From: Ktedonobacteraceae bacterium
GTDB lineage: Bacteria; Chloroflexota; Ktedonobacteria; Ktedonobacterales; Ktedonobacteraceae
NCBI GenBank assembly: GCA_017354095.1
Contig: JAFMRP010000376.1
Location: 1-5,647 of the forward strand
Direction: 5' to 3'
Length of the DNA: 5,647 bases
The notes beneath the pieces are model-generated. The model was not told the origin of the DNA. It worked only from the letters and a program-made list of their open reading frames with translations, and made no database searches. The translations under genes and the position numbers were made by a program. Positions 1 to 5,647 of the stretch are shown piece by piece (position 1 is the stretch's first letter; each line of letters starts with the position of its first letter).

Positions 1-1
1 T

Positions 2-1708
2 GCATCGGGGCCGATCCCGCCCCCCCATTTACAGGCCAGTCAGACAACAGTAGATATGGGAGATGAGAGCCAGCGGAAAGGGAACATCCACCCGCTGGAT
101 CTGAACAATACAGGCGGCGGAGTTATAACCTGGCTCGCCAGCAGCGATCAGCCATGGCTCAGGCTCACTCCCATGCAGGGAAGGCTGGACAAAACACAGA
201 AAGTCTTTCTCAGCGTGACGCGAGCACACCTGGAGCCCGGCCAGTACCAGGGAACAATCACTATCGCATCGAATGCCGGAAACCCTCTCACCATACACGT
301 GAAAATGAGCGTCCTGCAGACGGCCCCAACCGCTATCCTGGGTGTTTCAGCGGTCGCACTCTCGTTTAGCGCAACAGATGGCGGCCCTGATCCCGGCGAA
401 CAGGTCGTCATGGTCAATAATCCCGGCTCACACCAGCACTCCTGGTCGCTGAACAAGAATGTCGAGATCGACGGCCAGGTTCTGCTAGGCGCCGCTAACT
501 GGCTCAGCGTCGAATCAACTTCTGGCACTATCACTCCCGGGACCAGCATCCCTTTGCGCGTCCTGGTACATAGCCAGCCACTCCTGGAGGGCATATATAC
601 ACGCATGCTCTCTCTCACAACCGATCAGGGCAATCAAACAGACATCGTGGTCTCGCTCAATGTGGGACGACACTGCGGCATTGCAGTAGATACTGCCGAT
701 CTCTCCTTCAACACCGCTGTGGGTCAGAGTTCACAACCACGGCAGGGCATGAATATCGCAACCACGGCTGGATGCCCAGGAACATTCCCCTGGCGGACCT
801 ATTCGCTGGCTAACTGGCTGGCCGCCGCACCTGAAAAAGGTCAACTGGCCGCCAAAGCACACGGCACCGTCTCCGCTACCATCAATGGCCGCCGCCTCCA
901 GGCTGGCAGCTACAGCGCGCTGCTGGTCTTCGTCACGACACTGCGTACCGATATGGTGCTGGCTCAGTTGACGGTCCAACCCACATCACAGCTCGGATTA
1001 GGTCAGACAACAGCCTCCGATAGGACGCCGTCCGCAGATAACATCTCGCTGCAAACCATACCATCCCACCTGGGCTTTTCAGCCACACAGGGACAGACCA
1101 GTATCCCGGGCCGGAGTGTGTCTATCAGCAGTAGCGAGCATAGCCCATTCTCCTGGCGTGCCAGTTTCGATGCCGACTGGCTGACTTTGACTCCCCAGAA
1201 AGGAACCGTCCCCACCGGACAACACGGACAGATGGTGGTAAGCAGCAATGCAGCCGGCCTGGCTCCGGGCACCTATACCGCGCACATCTCGATAACACCC
1301 CTGGATACTTCAGGAAAACCTATCGGCAAGGTGCACGTCCTGCCAGTAACATTCAACATCGCGCCGCAGTGCGTTTTCCAGGTGTCACCTGAAAAACTCT
1401 CTTTCTCAGCATTGCTCCAATCAAGCCCGCCAGCGCAGAGCATTACCCTGAAAGGCGGTAGCGATTGCGCCTATCCCGTGACCTGGACTGCCTCCGTTGA
1501 TCCGGATAGCCGCTCCTGGCTCTTCGTTTCACCAGCCAGCAACGCTGAGAATGGAAATGGCAGTACGCTCACTGTCAGCGTCAGCCGCCAGGGCATGCTG
1601 CTTGGTAGTTACACGGGACACATCACGATCACTGCCTTCGATAGCCATAATGCTCCGATAGAAGGAGGCACACAAACGGTCACCGTCACCTTGACTGTCT
1701 TTGGTTGA
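2..1708 (+). CDS. Tandem BACON-domain protein, 5'-truncated by the window edge
   Basis: Five beta-sandwich repeats of BACON type are visible, at about nt 29-316, 344-664, 671-976, 1049-1360 and 1364-1702. Each has a W...WL core (for example WRASFDADWLTLTP), then a Gly-rich turn, then a G-x-Y-x-x-x-(I/L) strand (PGQYQGTITI, PGTYTAHISI, LGSYTGHITI). The frame is open from base 2. The ATG at 56 lies after the first strand of repeat 1 (LQASQTTVD, nt 29-55), so the real start is upstream of the window and the 550 residues from that ATG are a minimum. Only four cysteines occur (numbered from ATG 56: 207, 240, 439, 471), paired in repeats 3 and 5. BACON domains are usually extracytoplasmic and linked to carbohydrate or protein binding, so I infer an exported or membrane-anchored adhesive or scaffold protein; the anchor would lie in the missing N-terminus. 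No enzyme domain is visible. The family call is fairly sure, the role is not. Confidence 0.85.
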   Translation, partial: ASGPIPPPHLQASQTTVDMGDESQRKGNIHPLDLNNTGGGVITWLASSDQPWLRLTPMQGRLDKTQKVFLSVTRAHLEPGQYQGTITIASNAGNPLTIHVKMSVLQTAPTAILGVSAVALSFSATDGGPDPGEQVVMVNNPGSHQHSWSLNKNVEIDGQVLLGAANWLSVESTSGTITPGTSIPLRVLVHSQPLLEGIYTRMLSLTTDQGNQTDIVVSLNVGRHCGIAVDTADLSFNTAVGQSSQPRQGMNIATTAGCPGTFPWRTYSLANWLAAAPEKGQLAAKAHGTVSATINGRRLQAGSYSALLVFVTTLRTDMVLAQLTVQPTSQLGLGQTTASDRTPSADNISLQTIPSHLGFSATQGQTSIPGRSVSISSSEHSPFSWRASFDADWLTLTPQKGTVPTGQHGQMVVSSNAAGLAPGTYTAHISITPLDTSGKPIGKVHVLPVTFNIAPQCVFQVSPEKLSFSALLQSSPPAQSITLKGGSDCAYPVTWTASVDPDSRSWLFVSPASNAENGNGSTLTVSVSRQGMLLGSYTGHITITAFDSHNAPIEGGTQTVTVTLTVFG

Positions 1709-1720
1709 TCGATACGTCGG

Positions 1721-2629
1721 ATGGAAAGGATCATCGCACTCATGCTCAGCGATACTCAACAGAATCAGCAATTCGACCAGCTACTGGATACGTTCGTAGC
1801 CTGTCGCAGCGCCGTCAGGTATAACTCCACGCTCAGCGAAGAGCATAAAAGAGCGCTGATCGCCGATATCGACCAGGCAGTACGCTTCCTACGCAGCTAC
1901 CTGGTCGCCAGAGCCCCCCTGGACGGCTACACCAACACATCACCCCACCTCCAGACAGGAATACCACCATCACCGGTGGCCACACAACAGGAATGGCAAG
2001 CACCATACGAACAGGCGAAAGATATAGAGGACAGCAAATTACGCACCCTCTACCGCTTCTATCACACCTACCTGAACATGCAACAGAACAACAACGTTGA
2101 AGCCTTCGTTACCCGCTTCAATGGGGTGATGGCCGCAATCAACGAGATGCAAAGCATGTTGGAATATACCCAGCGAAGCCAGTCAGCAACGCACCCACTC
2201 GAGCAGGTGACAAGCTTCATTGCGGACCTGTACTATATGTTCGTCGAGCTTCTCCGGGCTCTCTCTGAGACGCTTGAGGATAATGACACCCATATAGATA
2301 CCGAGGAACTGGAGCTCTCAGGCCTGCAAGGACACTTCGCAGGCTATACCGGCGTATCACGCTGGCCACAACTCCTCATACCTCTGATCAAGACATATGA
2401 AATGCATCAGCGCTTGAATATGCAACTGGGAAGATTAACCCACCGCATCAGCGACACAACCGCGTTTCTGGAATTCCTGGAGGAGCGTCTCAACATCGAG
2501 CAAGAAAAGCGCGAGGCGATCATTAAACAGCTCAATAGCACCTCCAGGCTGTTAAAAGATTTATCCCTCTTGCTGGTAGACTATGAGATCGCTGCTGCTA
2601 TTGTGCTGCGTAGCCGCGCGGGCCGTTAA
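1721..2629 (+). CDS. Hypothetical helical protein, probably co-transcribed with the BACON gene
   Basis: I do not recognise a family. The 302 residues are rich in Leu, Gln, Glu and Arg and look almost wholly alpha-helical. A helical N-terminus (about 1-64) is followed by a Pro/Thr/Ser-rich linker (about 65-92), then long amphipathic helices to the end. The stretch at about 225-285 has coiled-coil character (EFLEERLNIEQEKREAIIKQ). There is no signal peptide, clear membrane segment or catalytic motif, and only one cysteine (C28), so a cytoplasmic protein is likely. It begins 12 bases after the BACON stop, suggesting one operon. The start is uncertain: ATG 1721 has only a poor ribosome site, while ATG 1742 (residue 8) follows AAGGA at 1726-1730, 11 bases upstream. 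Translation may be coupled to the upstream gene. The C-terminus (RSRAGR) is basic. That it is a real gene is likely from position and amino-acid make-up; function is unknown. Confidence 0.8.
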   Translation: MERIIALMLSDTQQNQQFDQLLDTFVACRSAVRYNSTLSEEHKRALIADIDQAVRFLRSYLVARAPLDGYTNTSPHLQTGIPPSPVATQQEWQAPYEQAKDIEDSKLRTLYRFYHTYLNMQQNNNVEAFVTRFNGVMAAINEMQSMLEYTQRSQSATHPLEQVTSFIADLYYMFVELLRALSETLEDNDTHIDTEELELSGLQGHFAGYTGVSRWPQLLIPLIKTYEMHQRLNMQLGRLTHRISDTTAFLEFLEERLNIEQEKREAIIKQLNSTSRLLKDLSLLLVDYEIAAAIVLRSRAGR

Positions 2630-2642
2630 ATCAACATGATGC

Positions 2643-2680
2643 GAGAGGATGCGGCAGGATCACAGCCGTCGCATCCTCTC
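2643..2680. terminator. Hairpin between convergent genes, likely bidirectional terminator
   Basis: GAGAGGATGCG (2643-2653) pairs perfectly with CGCATCCTCTC (2670-2680). Two further pairs, one of them G-U, extend the stem to 13 bp around a 12-base loop. It begins 13 bases after the + strand stop at 2629 and lies 30 bases beyond the - strand stop at 2710, the expected place for a shared terminator. No strong T run follows on either side, so efficiency as an intrinsic terminator is uncertain. The structure is seen directly; the role is inferred. Confidence 0.7.
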
Positions 2681-2709
2681 TCACATCACTACCCAACCCT
2701 GCTATTCCC

Positions 2710-5028
2710 TCATTTCTGCCCCTGGAGGGCAGCATAGACACGTTCAGGCGTCATCGGGATCTGCGTCATACGCACGCCAACAGCATCCTTGATGGCATTG
2801 GCAATGGCCGCGGCCACCGGGACTACAGGCGGCTCGCCCACCCCTTTGGCACCGAACGGACCAAGATCAGACGGCACCTCCACCAGCAGCGGCGTGATAA
2901 TAGGCACGTCCTGGCTCTGCGGCAGCGCGTAGTCCATCAGCGTCGATGTGAGCAACTGCCCATACTCATCGTAAGCCATCCCCTCCAACAACGCCCAGCC
3001 AATACCCTGAACGACTCCACCGTGAATCTGACCCTCCACCTCCGCCGGGTTAATCGCGCGACCAACATCCTGGGCAGCGAGATAGTCGAGCACGCGCACT
3101 GCGCCCGTCTCAGGGTCCACAGCGACCTTCGCGACGTGTGCGGCAAACATCGGCGAGGAGACCCGGTTGGCCGAGCGCCCACGACCGTAGATCGGCTCAT
3201 AGGGCGCGCCAAAGTTCATGGAGCGTGCCGCGATCTGCTGCAATGTGACATGCTTCTCGGGCACTCCCTTGACCTGCACCCTCCCATCCCGCAATTCCAT
3301 ATCCCCAACAGCCGCCTCCAGCATGTCTGCGGCAATTGCCAGAACCTGGTTGCGCGCATCGCGCGCGGCCGCCTGCACCGCCGATCCCACGGTATACGTA
3401 GTCTTGCTGCCCGCCGAGAGACCACTATAGGGCATCGAATCAGTATTATCATGCGCTACATTCACGGTCTCGGCCGCCATGTCCAGCTCTTCCGCGGCAA
3501 TCAGCGCCAGCGACGCGTCTGAGCCGGAAATATCGACGCTGCCCACCACTATGGTAAATGTACCATCCGACTCCATCCGGCAGGCTGCTGCGGCAGGTTC
3601 CGTTCCCCCCGGCCAGCCCCCAACGGCGGCCCCTATCCCAACCTTCCAGCCCTCCGGTACCCCTTCTTGCCCGGCCTGCTCGCGCCGCGCCCACAAAGGA
3701 TGCTGCTGGACCTGCTCAATACACTCCAGCAGTCCAATACGCGGCCAGCGGCCTTGCATGACATTTGGATCTCCTTCTTTGAGCCCGTTGATCAAACGAA
3801 ACTGCAAGGGGTCCATCCCCAGCTGCTGGCAGAGATCCTGCACCGTCGATTCCATGGCAAAGTACGCCTGCGGACCAGCAGGAGCACGATAGGCCCCGGT
3901 ACCGGGCTTGTTGGTCTGCACCTGGTAGCCGCGAATATCAATATTAGCACAACGATAGACGGCAGCAAGATGAAAGCCACTCAGACCACCCAGCGGATTG
4001 GGGTAGGCCCCCATATCCACAATGATTCTGCCCTGAATAGCGGTCAGCGTCCCATCCTTCTTCGCACCAAGCTTGACGGTGGTGATCATTTGTGGCGCGG
4101 GATTCCCGGCCATCAGGTCGTCCTGGCGCGTATAAACCAACCGCACCGGCCTGCGCAGGCGGGACGCCACAGCCGCCACCAGCGGCTCAATCAGCGTCTC
4201 CTTCCCGCCAAATCCTCCACCAATAGTTACCGACTCGACACGGATCTGTCGCTCTGGCATCTTCAGCGCCCTGGCCACCGCTGAGCGCACATTCAATAAC
4301 CCCTGCGTGCTGGGCCAGATCACCAGCTGATGACCCGATCGACTCGGCGCAACGGTGACAGAGTGCGGCTCCATATAGGACTGGTGAACCGGCTGGGTAC
4401 GATAGGTGCGCTCGACCACCACATCGGCTTCTCGCAAGCCGGCCTCGACATCTCCTATCTTGATAGGCGGTGTCGGACTGGCATTCGGCGACAATTCCTC
4501 CTGCTCACCCGTGCCCCCTCCCTGGGGAATGGCCGCGTGTGCTCCCCCACCACCGGCCCCTGCGGTCCCACCGTCTGAACGAACCAGGGCCGATTCGGGC
4601 CGTATGGCGGCCTCAGGATCAATAATCACCGGCAACGGCTCATATTCAACCTCCACAGCATCCGCCCCGTCCTGAGCAATCGCCTCGCTCTCGCCCACGA
4701 CAATCGCCACAGGATGCCCACACCATAACACTTCTTGCTGGGCCAGCGGCGACTGCGAACGCGTCAGCGGATCTGCCTGGGCCAGTCCCAACGTTTCGGC
4801 ACTAAAAACAGCCACCACTCCTGGCATCGCCAGCGCGGTCGAGACATCGATGTTCAGAATACGTGCATGGGCATACGGGCTCAGCACCAGGCGCGCGTGA
4901 AGCAGGCCCGGCAATGCCTGGTCGCCCGCGTAACGAGCACGCCCGGTCACTTTGTCAGGTCCATCCTGGCGCGGAAGAGATGTGCCAACCCGAATAGGAT
5001 CTACTTGCTGTTGCGCTCCTTGCACCAT
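2710..5028 (-). CDS. Xanthine dehydrogenase-family molybdopterin-binding subunit
   Basis: This is the large molybdenum-cofactor subunit of a molybdenum hydroxylase. Residue numbers count from a GTG at 5067; I prefer ATG 5028 (residue 14) because AAGGAG precedes it and homology starts later. The alpha/beta hammerhead domain is at about 33-150 and the cofactor-binding domains run from about 215 to the end. Visible motifs are WPSTQG (Q255, matching bovine XDH Gln767), GGGFGGKE (283-290; E290 matches Glu802, same 35-residue spacing), VVQGIGW (Q687, matching Gln1194) and GAKGVGEPP with the catalytic base E745 (Glu1261). The CO dehydrogenase signature AYRCSFR is replaced by AYRAPAGPQ, so it is not CoxL. 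Positions of bovine Arg880 and Phe914 appear to be Gly and Pro, and the GQG motif reads SGS, so the substrate is probably not a purine. A Gly-rich insert sits at about 165-198. FAD and 2Fe-2S partners must be encoded elsewhere. Family certain, substrate unknown. Confidence 0.95.
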   Translation of the reverse strand: MVQGAQQQVDPIRVGTSLPRQDGPDKVTGRARYAGDQALPGLLHARLVLSPYAHARILNIDVSTALAMPGVVAVFSAETLGLAQADPLTRSQSPLAQQEVLWCGHPVAIVVGESEAIAQDGADAVEVEYEPLPVIIDPEAAIRPESALVRSDGGTAGAGGGGAHAAIPQGGGTGEQEELSPNASPTPPIKIGDVEAGLREADVVVERTYRTQPVHQSYMEPHSVTVAPSRSGHQLVIWPSTQGLLNVRSAVARALKMPERQIRVESVTIGGGFGGKETLIEPLVAAVASRLRRPVRLVYTRQDDLMAGNPAPQMITTVKLGAKKDGTLTAIQGRIIVDMGAYPNPLGGLSGFHLAAVYRCANIDIRGYQVQTNKPGTGAYRAPAGPQAYFAMESTVQDLCQQLGMDPLQFRLINGLKEGDPNVMQGRWPRIGLLECIEQVQQHPLWARREQAGQEGVPEGWKVGIGAAVGGWPGGTEPAAAACRMESDGTFTIVVGSVDISGSDASLALIAAEELDMAAETVNVAHDNTDSMPYSGLSAGSKTTYTVGSAVQAAARDARNQVLAIAADMLEAAVGDMELRDGRVQVKGVPEKHVTLQQIAARSMNFGAPYEPIYGRGRSANRVSSPMFAAHVAKVAVDPETGAVRVLDYLAAQDVGRAINPAEVEGQIHGGVVQGIGWALLEGMAYDEYGQLLTSTLMDYALPQSQDVPIITPLLVEVPSDLGPFGAKGVGEPPVVPVAAAIANAIKDAVGVRMTQIPMTPERVYAALQGQK

Positions 5029-5039
5029 ATGCAAACGTT

Positions 5040-5045
5040 CTCCTT
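5040..5045 (-). promoter_or_regulatory. Ribosome binding site of the molybdenum subunit gene
   Basis: On the - strand AAGGAG (5045-5040) is a near-perfect Shine-Dalgarno sequence. It is 11 bases from ATG 5028 and 5 bases from an in-frame TTG at 5034. It lies inside the longer frame that begins at GTG 5067, which argues against that GTG as the start. ATG 5028 is the preferred start, with TTG 5034 as an alternative. Confidence 0.6.
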
Positions 5046-5078
5046 TTTCTAGTAACCTAATCCTCACCGAACCCTACA

Positions 5079-5222
5079 CTACACGCCTTTCCTCACCTCC
5101 ATCTTGCCCACAGGAAATGTAGGGCCCTCCCTTGTGGGGGATGCCTTTCCGACTGCCTGACCGCGCAGCGGTAGCCGCGCCAGCGGCGTTGGCGGTCGGA
5201 ATACAAAGGCTAGCCGGCTCAT
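5079..5222 (-). repeat. Candidate dispersed palindromic element with embedded 47-codon frame
   Basis: This GC-rich intergenic block contains the nested inverted repeats at 5143-5210, the palindrome AGGGCCCT (5121-5128) and a C-run/G-run pair near 5125-5140. On the - strand an uninterrupted frame of 47 codons runs from ATG 5222 to TAG 5079, starting MSRLAFVFRPPTPLARLPLR and ending GKMEVRKGV. It has no ribosome binding site, is rich in Pro, Arg and Gly, and overlaps the palindromes, so I doubt it is a normal gene. Both this reading and the overlapping frame give peptide strings that resemble short conceptual proteins I associate with Ktedonobacteria. That is unverified memory, but it suggests a sequence present in many copies. 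The outer limits of the element are not defined by anything visible, such as flanking target duplications. Confidence 0.45.
5143..5210. repeat. Nested inverted repeat that can fold as a branched stem with two hairpins
   Basis: GCCTTT (5143-5148) pairs with AAAGGC (5205-5210), and CCGACTGCC (5149-5157) with GGCGGTCGG (5191-5199) through one T/G wobble; AATAC (5200-5204) bulges out. Inside this closing stem are two small hairpins: ACCGC/GCGGT (5160-5164 with 5168-5172, loop GCA) and GCCGC/GCGGC (5174-5178 with 5183-5187, loop GCCA). The result is a three-way branched fold on the + strand. The pairing is seen directly. A role as REP-like repeat, small mobile element end, or structured RNA is open. 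Confidence 0.65.
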
Positions 5223-5252
5223 GACATCTGCGTGCCACCATCCACCACCAGC

Positions 5253-5273
5253 AAAAAAAGATCGCCCGGGGCG
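5253..5273 (-). terminator. Weak GC hairpin followed by seven Ts (possible terminator or attenuator)
   Basis: On the - strand CGCC (5273-5270) pairs with GGCG (5266-5263) around a 3-base loop, followed by ATC and then T7 (5259-5253). The T run is good but a 4-bp stem is short for an intrinsic terminator. It lies about 80 bases after the doxX stop and over 200 bases before the molybdenum gene. It could therefore end the doxX transcript, or act within the leader of the downstream gene if transcription starts near 5310. Confidence 0.3.
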
Positions 5274-5316
5274 TGCAGCGTCGGGGAGTCAAAAACCTGT
5301 ATAGATGCTCACCCTT

Positions 5317-5348
5317 AAGATAGAGCAACAATGAGCACGTTTTGTCAA
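5317..5348 (-). promoter_or_regulatory. Possible promoter for the molybdenum subunit gene
   Basis: On the - strand a perfect -35 box TTGACA (5348-5343) lies just after the doxX stop. The best -10 match is TATCTT (5322-5317), but the spacer is 20 bases, longer than the usual 16-18. Around it are TGCTCA (5306-5311), GAGCA (5323-5327) and TGAGCA (5332-5337) on the + strand, a possible operator. If real, the leader before the molybdenum gene is about 280 bases and includes the hairpin with seven Ts and the palindromic element. Confidence 0.25.
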
Positions 5349-5355
5349 GGGGATG

Positions 5356-5647
5356 CTATTTACGAGGCGTCGCAAATGCCCCGGGCACGATAGGCTCTTT
5401 TTGCGGCCTGGAAACTTCTTTTCGCGGCCTGAGCACGGTGAATGGACCCGCACCACCCAGTACCAGCGCTACAAGCCCGGCAAGTAATGCCAGCTCAAAC
5501 TCACTCCCTCCCCCAAAACCTTGCTTGACGGATACCAGCACAACTGCCACCAGCATATCACAGGCCAGCAGAAACGCCAGCAATTGCGTCCCTACCCCCA
5601 GCATAAGCCCCACCCCACCGATGACTTCAAGAGCAGCGATAACCGGC
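5356..5647 (-). CDS. DoxX-family membrane protein, C-terminal part (5' end outside window)
   Basis: The frame is open to the right edge, reading PVIAALEVIGGVGLMLGVGT before the hydrophobic core, so a GTG at 5613 is internal and the true start lies outside. The order is typical of the last two to three transmembrane helices of DoxX proteins: ALEVIGG and a Gly/Leu helix, a second helix (LLAFLLACDMLVAVVLVSV), the loop KQGFGGGSEFELALL, then a third helix (AGLVALVLGGAGPFTVL). It ends in a basic cytosolic tail of about 22 residues. DoxX family members are small four-helix membrane proteins. Some are linked to thiosulfate:quinone oxidoreductase or to redox stress, but most are uncharacterised. The gene points the same way as the molybdenum subunit gene 328 bases downstream, with a long gap that makes a shared transcript doubtful. 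Confidence 0.8.
   Translation of the reverse strand, partial: PVIAALEVIGGVGLMLGVGTQLLAFLLACDMLVAVVLVSVKQGFGGGSEFELALLAGLVALVLGGAGPFTVLRPRKEVSRPQKEPIVPGAFATPRK

Noticed and set aside
148..618. Open frame of 156 codons on the - strand opposite the BACON gene
   Set aside because: Fully antisense to clear BACON repeats, with no recognisable domain, so a shadow of the codon bias.
3667..4284. Open frame of 205 codons on the + strand opposite the molybdenum gene
   Set aside because: Its sequence is low-quality (many Arg, His, Pro and Thr with no domain), it is fully antisense to a gene with clear family motifs, and long antisense frames are common in GC-rich genes.
2710..5028. Aerobic CO dehydrogenase large subunit (CoxL)
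   Set aside because: The CoxL active-site loop AYRCSFR is absent; the corresponding loop is AYRAPAGPQ with no cysteine.
5028..5067. GTG 5067 as the start of the molybdenum subunit
   Set aside because: A strong AAGGAG lies downstream of it and just ahead of ATG 5028, and the 13 extra residues do not resemble the family N-terminus.
5074..5331. 85-codon frame on the - strand in the intergenic gap
   Set aside because: It runs through the palindromic element and the T-run hairpin, has no domain, and has a biased composition (CWWW, AAGAATAA). More likely a by-product of the repeat sequence.
1..5647. CRISPR arrays, tRNA or rRNA genes, insertion sequences with transposase
   Set aside because: No regularly spaced direct repeats, no tRNA-like cloverleaf with conserved T-loop, and no transposase motifs were found; the branched palindrome at 5143-5210 lacks the GTTCRA T-loop and an anticodon-sized arm.

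Overview
The window reads as a stretch of a GC-rich bacterial genome. The mix of a tandem BACON-repeat protein, a xanthine-dehydrogenase-family molybdenum subunit and a DoxX protein suggests Chloroflexota, possibly class Ktedonobacteria. That placement is an inference from gene content and a remembered repeat-like intergenic sequence. No rRNA, tRNA or other taxonomic marker is present.

Left half, + strand (1 to about 2630). A large BACON-repeat protein enters from beyond the left edge: its frame has no stop from base 2, and the first ATG (56) lies inside a domain. Five BACON-like domains are visible, and two of them carry a matching pair of cysteines. Twelve bases after its stop comes a 302-residue, mostly helical protein that I cannot assign to a family. 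The spacing suggests one transcript. A 13-bp hairpin then separates this pair from the convergent gene on the other strand.

Right half, - strand (2710 to 5647). The main gene encodes a molybdopterin-binding subunit of the xanthine dehydrogenase / aldehyde oxidase family. Its cofactor-site residues and catalytic glutamate are kept, but the residues that define purine-specific xanthine dehydrogenase are changed, so the substrate is unknown. The usual FAD and 2Fe-2S partner subunits are not in the window. Upstream of it, in the same direction, is the C-terminal part of a DoxX-family membrane protein that runs off the right edge.

The 5068-5355 gap between doxX and the molybdenum gene is the most structured non-coding part. 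It holds a nested palindromic element with an embedded 47-codon frame, a short GC hairpin followed by seven Ts, and a TTGACA box flanked by GAGCA repeats. The palindromic element may be a dispersed genomic repeat or a structured leader. The best candidates for something undescribed are this element and the BACON/helical protein pair.
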